A stretch of 24,711 nt of DNA from Clostridia bacterium (GTDB lineage: Bacteria > Bacillota_A > Clostridia > Oscillospirales > CAG-272). The translations under genes and the position numbers were made by a program. Positions 1 through 8,451 of the stretch are shown here, piece by piece. Position 1 is the stretch's first letter. The number at the start of each line of letters is the position of its first letter. The notes below the pieces were generated by a model. That model saw only the letters and a program-made list of their open reading frames with translations, made no database searches and was not told the DNA's origin. The DNA lies in assembly GCA_017454075.1 (NCBI GenBank), contig JAFTDQ010000140.1, positions 1 through 24,711 of the forward strand. The letters run 5' to 3'.

Positions 1-1138
1 GCTCGCTCGAATAATTCAGGTATGCGGGGGCGACTTTCCTTTCCCTGACGTTTATACGGAACTCCTGATATCTCCCTCCGTATGAGAACGTGATCAGGTA
101 GGATCCCGACTTTCCGTTCTTTTCCTCGTTTACGAACGAGAACGGAAGAAGCGCGTGATAATAATCTCCGGATTTGAAGAAAACCGGTTTGAACTCTGAA
201 TTTTCGTCGGCGCCGTAAATCTTCGGTTCACTCACGAAGCTGATATCGCCGGGGTTGACTATGTTCTTTGCGGATATCGAGATAAAGCCGCCCATCAGAC
301 AGTTGTCTGCCGAGACGTAGAATACCGCGGGCGACAGGACGTTTGCGGTATAAGCGTAGGTCGCTTCACCGTAGAACTGACATCCCGGAACCTCGTACCA
401 CCTCGCCGTTGCCCTGACCGAATAAACGGTATTGTCGGCAAAAAGCGTCTCGGGGACGTCCCTGTAAACGCCTTCGTAAACCGTCGAACCCGACGAATCC
501 TTTACAGAAACTTCAAGGAAATCCGGCTCGTTGTCAAAGACCATCTGGAGCCCGCCGGACACGTTGATCGACGGTACCTCGGACGACATTCTGACGACCG
601 AATCGAGATACTCGCCCGCGTGAGAGAGGTATTTCCAGGTTATTGAAGCCGGAAGAAGCTCGGTCTGCCCGCCGACCGTCAGGATCGGCTGCTTTGAGTT
701 CGGGAAAAGAGACGCCGCGTATTTCGTTGAGAGGAAGCTCCCTGCCGCGGTCGCCGCGACCTTGTGATATTTTCCGTTGTTGTCGCGGTAATAGACGTTT
801 TCGGGGTCTCCCGACAGATAATAAAGGAACGTGTTTTCTCTGTTATAACTCGTGTAGTTCGCGGTATAGCAGACGTAATCCGACGGGTTTCCGGAGATCG
901 ATGACACGTCGGTGCTGTTTTCATTCATTGTGAAAAGAAGCGAGAACAGATCAGACTCGCCGCCCGACGTTTTATCGTAAGCGTATTCTTTTCCGTCCGG
1001 CGTCGATACCGTGAATTTTGATACGGAACTGCGCGATACGGGATTTCTCTGTGCGCCGCTGTATGAGGCAATAGCGATCACGGCGGGTATCACGGCGATC
1101 ACGGCAATTATGACCGCAACGATAATCTTTTTCTTCAT
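1..1138 (-). CDS. Membrane-anchored extracytoplasmic protein, N-terminal part (possibly M23 metallopeptidase family)
   Basis: The frame opens at ATG 1136-1138 and stays open to the window edge (about 379 codons), so the C-terminus is missing. It starts MKKKIIVAVIIAVIAVIPAV, a basic n-region plus hydrophobic helix with no lipobox Cys, i.e. an uncleaved anchor or signal peptide. The exported part is rich in Tyr, Ser, Asn and aromatic residues and looks like beta-sandwich modules. The segment from about residue 290 to 370 (GGFISISAKNIVNPGDISFV, then an ALLPF-like stretch and a G-S-Y-L-I-T-F-S-Y strand) resembles the beta domain that precedes the LytM/M23 domain in clostridial peptidoglycan hydrolases. 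The catalytic domain would lie outside the window, so the M23 call is an inference. AAGGGG at 1143-1148 serves the start, and a consensus promoter lies at 1196-1224. Confidence 0.55.
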   Translation of the reverse strand, partial: MKKKIIVAVIIAVIAVIPAVIAIASYSGAQRNPVSRSSVSKFTVSTPDGKEYAYDKTSGGESDLFSLLFTMNENSTDVSSISGNPSDYVCYTANYTSYNRENTFLYYLSGDPENVYYRDNNGKYHKVAATAAGSFLSTKYAASLFPNSKQPILTVGGQTELLPASITWKYLSHAGEYLDSVVRMSSEVPSINVSGGLQMVFDNEPDFLEVSVKDSSGSTVYEGVYRDVPETLFADNTVYSVRATARWYEVPGCQFYGEATYAYTANVLSPAVFYVSADNCLMGGFISISAKNIVNPGDISFVSEPKIYGADENSEFKPVFFKSGDYYHALLPFSFVNEEKNGKSGSYLITFSYGGRYQEFRINVRERKVAPAYLNYSSE

Positions 1139-1195
1139 TTTTCCCCTTGCCTTCCGCGGTTCTCCGTACCGCGAAATTAATCATTATCCGTGTAT

Positions 1196-1224
1196 ATTAT
1201 ACTACAAAAAACGCAGGCGGTCAA
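1196..1224 (-). promoter_or_regulatory. Sigma-A type promoter for the 1-1138 gene
   Basis: On the minus strand, TTGACC (1219-1224), a 17-bp spacer and a perfect TATAAT (1196-1201) lie about 58 bp upstream of the ATG at 1138. It is divergent from the promoter at 1275-1302. Confidence 0.75.
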
Positions 1225-1274
1225 TACCGGGAAAAGTTTTTTTGGAGCTCCGGGCTTTTTGCGCGTTTACGGTA

Positions 1275-1302
1275 TTGATTTTTCCCGGGAATGTGATATA
1301 AT
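1275..1302 (+). promoter_or_regulatory. Extended -10 promoter for the plus-strand group 1323-4492
   Basis: TTGATT (1275-1280), a 16-bp spacer and TATAAT (1297-1302) preceded by TGA, giving an extended TGnTATAAT -10. The transcript would begin just before the GGAG Shine-Dalgarno at 1313-1316 and the ATG at 1323, leaving a very short leader. Confidence 0.75.
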
Positions 1303-1322
1303 AAAAAAAAATGGAGTAAATC

Positions 1323-1964
1323 ATGTCGCTCGAAAACAGATATAAGATAAGCACCAAAAGGAAGAATCTCTTTCTCAGGGTGTTCCAGGGACATTTTGCG
1401 ACGGGGCACAGCCATATAAACTACTTCATCGACGTAACGATGCAGAAATCGCGCCTTTCGGAGGCGCAGGCGGTCGCCGCCGAGCTCGCCGCCGATTACA
1501 GCTCCAGCACGATCATCGATACTATCCTCTGCCTCGACGGCACCGAGGTCAACGGGACCTGCCTCGCCGAGGAGCTCGTTCACGGAACTCTCAGAAGCAT
1601 CAACAATCACAAGACGATATACGTGGTCACGCCCGAGCATACCGCAGGAAGCCAGCTTATATTCCGTGAAAACACCTCTCCGATGATATCGGGAAAGCAC
1701 GTGCTCGTGCTCGCCGCCTCGGTGACGACGGGCTATACGGCGACCTCCGCCATAGAGGCCGTTAACTACTACAACGGCATGGTAGCCGGGGTGGCCTCCA
1801 TCTTCGCGACGGTCCAGTCCTGCGCCGGATACACGGTAAAGTCGGTTTTCGACCCCAAGGATCTTCCGGACTACGCGTCATACCCCGCTTCCGAATGTCC
1901 GTACTGCAAAAACGGTCAGAAGATCGAGGCGCTGATAAACTCTTTCGGATATTCAAGACTTTAG
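1323..1964 (+). CDS. Orotate phosphoribosyltransferase-like protein
   Basis: 213 residues, GGAG Shine-Dalgarno six bases before the ATG. The text HFATGHSHINYFIDVT near the N-terminus, CLDGTEVNGT in the middle, a VLVLAASVTTGYTA loop and a C-terminal CPYC fit the clostridial branch of type I phosphoribosyltransferases usually annotated orotate phosphoribosyltransferase. Type I enzymes normally bind the PRPP ribose through two acidic residues just before TTG; here they are Ala-Ala-Ser, and from memory related clostridial proteins have MASVTTG. It may therefore be a nucleobase salvage or regulatory member rather than a true PyrE, so I give no symbol. The CxxC near the C-terminus may bind metal. 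No other pyrimidine genes are adjacent. Confidence 0.75.
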   Translation: MSLENRYKISTKRKNLFLRVFQGHFATGHSHINYFIDVTMQKSRLSEAQAVAAELAADYSSSTIIDTILCLDGTEVNGTCLAEELVHGTLRSINNHKTIYVVTPEHTAGSQLIFRENTSPMISGKHVLVLAASVTTGYTATSAIEAVNYYNGMVAGVASIFATVQSCAGYTVKSVFDPKDLPDYASYPASECPYCKNGQKIEALINSFGYSRL

Positions 1965-2040
1965 TACCTGCCCAGCGATTTCTCCGCCGGGTCTTTTCAG
2001 AGATAAATCAAAGCGATAAACAGGCATATCAGAGGTTTTT

Positions 2041-3840
2041 ATGCAAGGGATCTGGAATGATTCGCCCGAAAACGTTCACGTTGTCGGGCACAGGGGAATG
2101 AAAAAGCTTTTCCCGGAAAACACGCTCGTCTCGTTCAGAGAAGCGCTTGACAGGCGCGTCGATCTTGTCGAAACCGACGTCAGGATGTCTGCCGACGGAG
2201 TTCTCGTTATATGCCACGACGAAACGGTCGACCGCACGACCGACGGAACCGGAAAAATCAGCGACCTGACCCTTGCCGAACTCAAATCCCTTGACGCCGG
2301 CGCGAAGTTCTCGCCGAGGTTTTCAGGCGAACGGATACCGACTTTCCGCGAATTTCTCGGACTGGTCTCCAGCGCGGATTATCCGCTTCTCCTCAACGTC
2401 GAAATAAAGGAATACACCGAAGAGGTGTGTGACGAAACGATCCGGGAGCTGAACGAGTTCGGTCTTACGGAAAGCGCCGTTATCGCAAGTTTCTCGGGGC
2501 GGGTGCTCCGCTACGTCGCGGAAAAATACCCGGGAATAAGGCTCCAGGGATTCCCCGGGAGATTCATGACCGACTTTACTCCCGAAACGTACGACCTTAT
2601 GTTCGGCATGGGAATACCGTACGATGAGGACAACCCGGACGAGGTAAGGCGCGACGTCGCTCTCGCCGTTGGGCGCGGCATACACCCGTGGCTGTTCATC
2701 ACCGACACCGAGGAGAGAACTGCCGGCGCCGTTTCGCTCGGTGCATACAACGTGACCGGAAACGACCCGACACACGCTCTCCGTTATCTCACAGGAAAAG
2801 GGCTTCACAGACCGCTCTTCGAAAATCTCCCGCCCGTCGGAAACATGAAAGCGGCGGTGCTTCACTCCGTCGGAAACCTCAGGGTGGATGAGATCGCCGT
2901 CCCGTCGCCTGCCGAGGACGAGGTTATCATGGAGGTGAAATACTGCGGGATATGCGGCAGCGACATCGGGCGGATACTCAAAAATGGGACATATCACTTC
3001 CCGACGGTTCCGGGACACGAGTTTGCCGGAAGGATCGTATACGACCCTGAGAACGCGATGACCGGGAAAAGGGGCGCCGTATTTCCTCTTCTGCCGTGCT
3101 TCAAATGCGAAAGCTGCCGCGCGGGAGACTACGCTCTCTGCTCGAACTACGACTATTACGGTTCAAGACGCGACGGGGGCTTTGAAAAATACCTCGCCAT
3201 CAAGCGATTCAACCTTATTTCTCTTCCCGAAAACGTAACGTACGAGGAGGGCGCCATGTGCGAACCCGCCTCGGTGGGGCTGAGAGCGTCGAAGACCCTC
3301 GGTATCAAAGGCGGCGAAAACGTTCTTATAACCGGTGCCGGACCCGTCGGTCTGTGCGCGGGAATGTGGGCGAAAATAAAGGGAGCCGACGAGGTTTTCT
3401 TCACCGATATCGACGAAAACAAGCTCCGCTTTGCCGAAAGTCTCGGATTCGCGGTTTTCCGCGCAGACAGTAAGAACGTCTTTGACCTGGCGATCGAAGG
3501 AACCGGGGCCGGGAACGCCCTCGGTTCGGTAATAAACGCAGTGAAACCGGCGGCGACCGTCGTTCTGCTCGGTAATCCGGGCGGAAACGTGACCCTCAGC
3601 CCGACAGACTATCAGGCGATCCTGAGAAAAAAGCTCACACTCAGGGGAACGTGGAACTCCTCGTACGGCACTGACGAGAGCGACTGGCGCGAGACGCTCA
3701 GCGCCGTCTCCGGCGGATATCTGCCGCTCAGAAGGCTCATTACGCATATAATATCACTTGACGAACTCCCCGAAACGATCAAAAAGATCGCCGCGCGCGA
3801 CGGATTTTTCTGCAAGGTGCTTGTTGACAATGAACGGTAA
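2041..3840 (+). CDS. Fusion protein: glycerophosphodiester phosphodiesterase + zinc-dependent polyol/alcohol dehydrogenase
   Basis: 599 residues in one uninterrupted frame; AGAGG at 2031-2035 serves the ATG. Residues 10-255 are a GDPD TIM barrel: HRG at 17-19, PENT at 25-28, ExD at 44-46, HD at 59-60 and a later EIKEY. These are the metal and catalytic residues that hydrolyse glycerophosphodiesters to an alcohol and glycerol-3-phosphate. From Met269 it is a full medium-chain zinc dehydrogenase: catalytic Cys in YCGICGSD, GHEF, a four-Cys structural zinc lobe (PCFKCESCRAGDYALC) and a GAGPVG Rossmann loop. The nearest relatives are probably sorbitol or galactitol-1-phosphate type dehydrogenases. 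There is no good Shine-Dalgarno before Met269, so a single polypeptide is most likely. There is no signal peptide, so it is cytoplasmic. The stop overlaps the epimerase start by 11 bp, which suggests a shared pathway such as polyol-phosphate use. Confidence 0.85.
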   Translation: MQGIWNDSPENVHVVGHRGMKKLFPENTLVSFREALDRRVDLVETDVRMSADGVLVICHDETVDRTTDGTGKISDLTLAELKSLDAGAKFSPRFSGERIPTFREFLGLVSSADYPLLLNVEIKEYTEEVCDETIRELNEFGLTESAVIASFSGRVLRYVAEKYPGIRLQGFPGRFMTDFTPETYDLMFGMGIPYDEDNPDEVRRDVALAVGRGIHPWLFITDTEERTAGAVSLGAYNVTGNDPTHALRYLTGKGLHRPLFENLPPVGNMKAAVLHSVGNLRVDEIAVPSPAEDEVIMEVKYCGICGSDIGRILKNGTYHFPTVPGHEFAGRIVYDPENAMTGKRGAVFPLLPCFKCESCRAGDYALCSNYDYYGSRRDGGFEKYLAIKRFNLISLPENVTYEEGAMCEPASVGLRASKTLGIKGGENVLITGAGPVGLCAGMWAKIKGADEVFFTDIDENKLRFAESLGFAVFRADSKNVFDLAIEGTGAGNALGSVINAVKPAATVVLLGNPGGNVTLSPTDYQAILRKKLTLRGTWNSSYGTDESDWRETLSAVSGGYLPLRRLITHIISLDELPETIKKIAARDGFFCKVLVDNER

Positions 3841-4492
3841 AATATCTCCTTCCCTTATGTGCGCCGACGTGTTTTCTCTCGGCAAAACTCTCAGCGTATT
3901 CGAAAGCAAGGGAATCGAATATCTTCACATCGACGTCATGGACGGGCATTTTGTCCCCAACTATGCGCTCGGAACGGATTTCTGCCGCAGCGTGAGAGAC
4001 AGGACCTCGATCCCGTTCGACTTTCATTTAATGACGGAGGATCCGCTCGGCGACGTCGGCAGATTCGAGATCAAGCCGGGAGACATTGTTTCAGTTCACG
4101 CCGAGAGCACTCCGCACGTCGTGCTCGCGCTCGACAGGATACGGGCTCTCGGGGCAAAGCCCTTCATCGCCTTCAACCCGGGAACGCCGCTCGGAGTCCT
4201 CGAGGAAACCGTCCGGCACGTCGAGGGCGTACTCGTAATGACGGTCAACCCGGGCTTTGCCGGGCAGAAGCTCGTCCCGCACACGATCGACAAAATATCG
4301 AGAGTCAGAGAAAAGCTGAAAGAGCTTCACAGGGGTGAACTCCCGATCGAGGTCGACGGCAACGTCAGCTTTGAAAACGCGGCGAAAATGTCAGAGGCGG
4401 GCGCCGATATATTCGTCGGCGGGACCTCCTCCGTGTTCCGACAGGACCTGACCCTCATCGAAGCCATAGATATGCTGAGAAAAGTTATATAA
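3830..4492 (+). CDS. rpe: Ribulose-phosphate 3-epimerase
   Basis: 220 residues, the usual family length, interconverting D-ribulose-5-phosphate and D-xylulose-5-phosphate. ISPSLMCAD at the N-terminus, HIDVMDGHFVPN (33-44), H66 in FHLM, VNPGFAGQ (139-146), D176 in EVDGN and GTSSVF near the end supply the metal, acid/base and phosphate-binding positions. I chose ATG 3830 rather than the upstream in-frame ATG at 3758 because family homology begins right after it, AAGGTG lies ten bases upstream, and the longer form adds 24 unrelated residues. It overlaps the end of the dehydrogenase fusion and is probably translationally coupled. A related 3-epimerase specificity such as allulose-6-phosphate cannot be excluded. 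Confidence 0.92.
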   Translation: MNGKISPSLMCADVFSLGKTLSVFESKGIEYLHIDVMDGHFVPNYALGTDFCRSVRDRTSIPFDFHLMTEDPLGDVGRFEIKPGDIVSVHAESTPHVVLALDRIRALGAKPFIAFNPGTPLGVLEETVRHVEGVLVMTVNPGFAGQKLVPHTIDKISRVREKLKELHRGELPIEVDGNVSFENAAKMSEAGADIFVGGTSSVFRQDLTLIEAIDMLRKVI

Positions 4493-4511
4493 CGCGCAAA
4501 AACCGAACCTC

Positions 4512-4543
4512 AAAAAGCAGGCTGAAAAATCAGTCTGCTTTTT
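4512..4543 (+). terminator. Intrinsic terminator after the epimerase
   Basis: AAAAAGCAG and CTGCTTTTT form a 9-bp stem, extended by CTGA/TCAG around an A-rich loop, 19 bp after the stop at 4492. A and T tracts on both sides could make it bidirectional. Confidence 0.8.
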
Positions 4544-4644
4544 CATATTCACAAGGTTTTTTCCCGAGTCTTCGGATTTTGCAAAGTCAAAAGCCGCGTG
4601 ATCACAAAGCGGTTCACCGTATTTGGTTGCCGATTTAATATCTT

Positions 4645-4662
4645 CCGCCGGGTTTCCGGCGG
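4645..4662 (-). terminator. GC hairpin just past the end of the MBL-fold gene
   Basis: CCGCCGG, a 4-nt loop and CCGGCGG form a perfect 7-bp stem, five bases beyond the stop codon at 4668. The T-tract lies on the plus side, so it may act as a 3'-end block rather than a textbook terminator for the minus gene. The remainder of 4493-4667 shows only the terminator at 4512. Confidence 0.45.
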
Positions 4663-4667
4663 CGTTT

Positions 4668-5573
4668 TCAGTTCAGTATGAATATTTTTTCCCCGTCGGT
4701 CCCGAGCTCTATCCCGATATCTCGCTCGTGATTTGCAAAGAGAGTCACACCGCGATCGGTGAGTCTTTTCACAACCTCCGGCGCCGGGAAGCCGTATGTG
4801 CCGTTTTTTTCGCAGCTGACGACGGCGACCGACGGCCTTACGGCGTCGAGAAACGCCTCTGTGCTTGACGTGGCCGAGCCGTGGTGCCCGAGTTTAAGCA
4901 CGTCTGCCCTCAGCCTGTCGCCGCAGCGTTTTACCATATCGAGCTCCGCGGCGGATTCCGCGTCTCCGGTAAAAAGAAACGATACCCCGCCGTAAATTAT
5001 TTTTACGGCGACGCTCATGTCGTTGACGTTTTCAAAGCGCCCTTCGGGAGACATAAAAACGATCTGCGCTCCGCCCGCCGATATAACGTTTCCCGCACAT
5101 GCGTATTCCGTCAGACATCCCGTGCTTTCAAGTCCTTCAAGCACTCTGCGGTACGCCGGTTCGTCCGATTCACAGGGAGACAGATACGCCCTGCCGAATC
5201 TTACGCTTTTAAGTATCTCCTCCCCGCCCCCGTAGTGATCTGAGTGCGGATGAGTGATAATAAGACGGTCTATATAACCCACGCCGTAAACGTCGAAATA
5301 CGCTCTCAGGCGGGCGCCGTCGTCAAACGTTCCCATATCGATAAGCGTTCTGCTCCCGTCGGGGAAAGAAACCAGAGCGGAGTCCCCCCTTCCGGCGTTG
5401 AAGAACATAACGCTCAGCCGCGCGCCGGGATCGCCCGGAGCGTCTGCCCGGTCCGAAAACGCTTTTGATGCGAGCAGAAAAACGCATACGGCCGCCGCCG
5501 CGAAAAACAGTATCGCGGCGGCGGTCAGTATGATCCTTTTTTTGTTTTCGGGCTCAGAGGTCTTCGTCTTCAT
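4668..5573 (-). CDS. ComEC/Rec2-like metallo-beta-lactamase-fold hydrolase, membrane-anchored
   Basis: 301 residues from the ATG at 5573. Upstream in-frame Met codons exist, but the region before 5573 lies inside the yfhO-like gene and lacks a signal sequence. Residues 13-35 form one membrane helix, followed by the MBL domain: FNAGRGDS (58-65, equivalent to DVGQGDS), the metal site HPHSDH (108-113), FTGDAE and LGHHGSATS. This matches stand-alone proteins related to the C-terminal domain of ComEC, thought to be extracytoplasmic metal-dependent phosphodiesterases; there is no ComEC channel here. The start overlaps the end of the upstream gene by 20 bp, and no strong Shine-Dalgarno is visible, so translational coupling is likely. 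Confidence 0.82.
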   Translation of the reverse strand: MKTKTSEPENKKRIILTAAAILFFAAAAVCVFLLASKAFSDRADAPGDPGARLSVMFFNAGRGDSALVSFPDGSRTLIDMGTFDDGARLRAYFDVYGVGYIDRLIITHPHSDHYGGGEEILKSVRFGRAYLSPCESDEPAYRRVLEGLESTGCLTEYACAGNVISAGGAQIVFMSPEGRFENVNDMSVAVKIIYGGVSFLFTGDAESAAELDMVKRCGDRLRADVLKLGHHGSATSSTEAFLDAVRPSVAVVSCEKNGTYGFPAPEVVKRLTDRGVTLFANHERDIGIELGTDGEKIFILN

Positions 5574-8319
5574 CGTCCGGGTCGTATGTCTCGGCCCCGT
5601 CGTTCGCGTCAGCTTCACGCGGCTCGCCCGGCAGGGCAAGGGCGGCGGCGTTTTTCCTGCTCCATACCGCGTTAGCGCGCTTTTCGAGGAAAATGCTTAA
5701 AACGTACAGGACGACGAGGGCTATGAAGCCCGCAAGCGAAACCGCCGAGCCGACGGTGTAGCATTTCGGACGATAATCAAATACCACCTCATGCTCCCCC
5801 GGTTCGATCTTCGCGGAAAGAAGTGCGTCGTGCGTCATGACGATATCCCGCTGCTCGCCGTCGATGAATACCCTCCATCCTTCGTCGTACGGAATTGAGG
5901 TAAAGAGCAGTTCTCTGCCCTCCGGAACGTTTACGCTTCCCGTTATGTGAGTGTCCGAGAAGGATTTTATATCAAGGTTGCCCTTTGAAATTTCCTCGAA
6001 CGCCCGGTCGCATTCGTCGACGTCCATGTAGAAGAAATAATCGTTTCCGGTCATGATGTAGATCGGATCGTCTTTCAGTTCGATTGTGACGGTTATTTCC
6101 TGATCGCTGTCATAATAGCCGAGATAAATCACGGTGTCGCTTTCGCTCCCCATAACGGATCCCTTTGAAACTCCGTTCACCTTCAGGGACGCCTCTCTCG
6201 GATAATCGGTCGGGATGCACATATAAACAGGCACCCCGCCCTTCACGTCGACGGTGTATACTATCGACGCGGAAGACGAATCATCCCTCTTCGCGTATTT
6301 TCTGTGCTTCGTCGTAAAACTCGTCGATATGTTGTTCATCTCGGTGTCGAGGACGTTCAGCTTGTTGAACGCAGTCAGTTCGTCGTCACCCGTCATCGAA
6401 CGGAGCACCGAGTTCATGAGAACGAACGGCGAACTGTAATCCGTGATCTCGAGCTCTCCCGCCTCGGCGTTCACCGCGTACGCCAGAGACAGCGCGTAGG
6501 GGTTGCCGTAAACGTAATAGTTGTGCTCCTCGTCTGTAAACAGAAGCTCCCTCACTCCGTCGTCGAGCGTCTTGTTCGTTATCATGTATCTGATGTCGAG
6601 AAGCCCGTCTGAGACCGGCGTCCCGCCGAGATATTTCGTCCAGTGGGAGCGCGACGCGTACCCGTAGCTGTTCAGGAGGTTGATGACCGCCTTGTTCAGG
6701 GTCGACGTGCTGTTTGAAATGCCGTAAAAGCCGAGCGTCATCGGGTCGTTCGTCTTGCGATGGATAGTCTTTTCCATACGGTAAAACTCGGATTTGTCAT
6801 ATTCCTTGACCCAGTTCACCGTCGGATACATTTTTTCCATGAAACTGTTGTACGACGTGCGAGAGCTTATAACGACGTCCTTATCGAGCGCGACGATGTT
6901 GAGGAGCCCGGCGCCGAAGAGTTCAAGACACGTCAGAATGAGAACTACAACGGCTCCCGAGCCGCGCAGTTTGCCCGACCTGACGAAATAAGACGCGCCG
7001 GTGAGGACCACCACGCAGAGCACGGACAGCCAGATACACGAGAAATCGTTGATATACTCGTAGTCCTGTTTCTGAACGAGCATGAGAAATACGACGAGGA
7101 CACCGCCGAGAAATACGATGAATCTGAAATCGAGACTGTTCACCTCGGTAAACGCCTTATACGCAAAAACGAGCATAAGGAAAATGAACATGAAACTGTA
7201 CCGGTAGTTCAGCCAGTTAGGTCTCTGGAATCCGTGCCAGACGATATCCACCGAGCTTACGTTCATGCAGAGGAAGAAGAAGACGAGAACCGCCCCTCCC
7301 ATAAGTCTTTCCTGCCAGCTGTATTTGCGGCAGATGAAATACATCGGGACGAAAATCAGGGCGATCACACCGCAGTAAAGAAGCGGCAGGCCTTCCGGGC
7401 GAACGGTATCGTATGTCCCCGGGAAAAATCTCAGGAAGAAGTCCATGAGATCGAATCTCTGGCTGATCGTCCAGTTCGTCGTGCTGAAGGTGCTCTTTCC
7501 GAACTGAAGCGAAGTATAGGCGGGATAAACGATCACCATCGATATACATATGGCTATCGCCGAATAGAATCCGATACGGAGGAAAGAGCGCCAGAAATGA
7601 TTCTTTTCAAGCCAGAAGTTGTTTTCTTCCTTCGTCGCGTGGGCAAGGTAATAATAGAAGAAATAGATTGCGACGTACAGGCATACCATATACCCGATAT
7701 AAAAGCTTGTGAGAAGAGAAAGCGAGAGCGAGATGACAAAAAGAAGAAAACGGCGTTTTTTTATCAGCTGCTCGATGCCGAGCGTTACGAGCGGGAGAAG
7801 TATCACGCAGTCGATCCACATCGTATTGTGACCGTAAACGACGTCGTAAGCCGAGACCGCGTAGCAGGTCGAGAAAATCAGCACGGCAAGGCGCGACGAT
7901 TTTTTCGTCTTGTTGAGATAATATCCCATCGTGAGGCCCATCGAGCCTGTTTTGAGCAGTTCAATGACGAGAAGGCCCTCGGTTATATGATTCGAAGGAA
8001 ACAGGGCTATGAGATATGAAAACGGACTCGCGAGATAATACGCGTAGATGCCCATGAACTCTCCGCCGAGCGACCTCGTCCAGGTGTAGAGCATCGAGCC
8101 CCCGCCGAGTATCTTGTTCCGCAGTTCTTCGAAGAAATAAACGTACTGTCCGTTCAGGTCGAGAACAAGTACGGAATTGCTTCCGAAAGGATATACCTCC
8201 ATGGCAATAAATATCATCCACTGTATCAGAAGCGGCAGAAAGAACGCGGCTACGAGAAATCTGTTTTCGCGCCAGCCGTTTATCAGTTTTGTTCTGAAGT
8301 CTTCCTTTGCGGAAAGCAT
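5554..8319 (-). CDS. YfhO family multi-spanning membrane protein
   Basis: 921 residues, typical YfhO size. About a dozen hydrophobic helices fill residues 20-480, with the family-like motifs DLNGQYVYFFE and TWTRSLGGEFMG near the N-terminus. A soluble beta-rich domain follows to about residue 850 (EGWRVFIDGEQ near its end), then a final helix and an acidic tail ending DDEDEDL. In Bacillus and Listeria, YfhO/GtlB proteins work with CsbB/GtcA-type partners to glycosylate lipoteichoic acid outside the membrane; a GT-C-like role here is inferred. No such partner is in the window. Shine-Dalgarno GGAGG at 8329-8333 and the promoter at 8359-8387 support the start. It is followed by the overlapping MBL gene. 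Confidence 0.88.
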   Translation of the reverse strand: MLSAKEDFRTKLINGWRENRFLVAAFFLPLLIQWMIFIAMEVYPFGSNSVLVLDLNGQYVYFFEELRNKILGGGSMLYTWTRSLGGEFMGIYAYYLASPFSYLIALFPSNHITEGLLVIELLKTGSMGLTMGYYLNKTKKSSRLAVLIFSTCYAVSAYDVVYGHNTMWIDCVILLPLVTLGIEQLIKKRRFLLFVISLSLSLLTSFYIGYMVCLYVAIYFFYYYLAHATKEENNFWLEKNHFWRSFLRIGFYSAIAICISMVIVYPAYTSLQFGKSTFSTTNWTISQRFDLMDFFLRFFPGTYDTVRPEGLPLLYCGVIALIFVPMYFICRKYSWQERLMGGAVLVFFFLCMNVSSVDIVWHGFQRPNWLNYRYSFMFIFLMLVFAYKAFTEVNSLDFRFIVFLGGVLVVFLMLVQKQDYEYINDFSCIWLSVLCVVVLTGASYFVRSGKLRGSGAVVVLILTCLELFGAGLLNIVALDKDVVISSRTSYNSFMEKMYPTVNWVKEYDKSEFYRMEKTIHRKTNDPMTLGFYGISNSTSTLNKAVINLLNSYGYASRSHWTKYLGGTPVSDGLLDIRYMITNKTLDDGVRELLFTDEEHNYYVYGNPYALSLAYAVNAEAGELEITDYSSPFVLMNSVLRSMTGDDELTAFNKLNVLDTEMNNISTSFTTKHRKYAKRDDSSSASIVYTVDVKGGVPVYMCIPTDYPREASLKVNGVSKGSVMGSESDTVIYLGYYDSDQEITVTIELKDDPIYIMTGNDYFFYMDVDECDRAFEEISKGNLDIKSFSDTHITGSVNVPEGRELLFTSIPYDEGWRVFIDGEQRDIVMTHDALLSAKIEPGEHEVVFDYRPKCYTVGSAVSLAGFIALVVLYVLSIFLEKRANAVWSRKNAAALALPGEPREADANDGAETYDPDDEDEDL

Positions 8320-8358
8320 CCCGAGAGACCTCCGGAGTTTTTCAAAATCGGTTCCGTA

Positions 8359-8387
8359 ATTATATCACATTGCGGCAAAAAAGTAAA
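8359..8387 (-). promoter_or_regulatory. Extended -10 promoter for the yfhO-like gene
   Basis: Minus strand: TTTACT (8382-8387), a 17-bp spacer ending TGA, and TATAAT (8359-8364), 40 bp before the start codon. Confidence 0.7.
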
Positions 8388-8415
8388 GAGAGAGGAAATC
8401 GCTCTCCGCGGCGGT

Positions 8416-8447
8416 TTCAAAGCCCCCGCCGCGGCGGGGGCTTTGAA
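8416..8447 (-). terminator. Perfect 32-bp palindrome after the beta-helix gene
   Basis: A perfect inverted repeat, TTCAAAGCCCCCGCC with its complement and no true loop, starts five bases past the stop at 8452. It is a very stable 3'-end hairpin but lacks a long T-tract. It separates this unit from the promoter at 8359-8387. Confidence 0.65.
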
Positions 8448-8451
8448 CTTT

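Noticed and set aside
6760..8019. Plus-strand open frame of 419 codons
   Set aside because: It lies wholly opposite the yfhO-like gene and is extremely rich in Arg, Glu and His with no domain text; it is the antisense shadow of a GC-biased coding strand.
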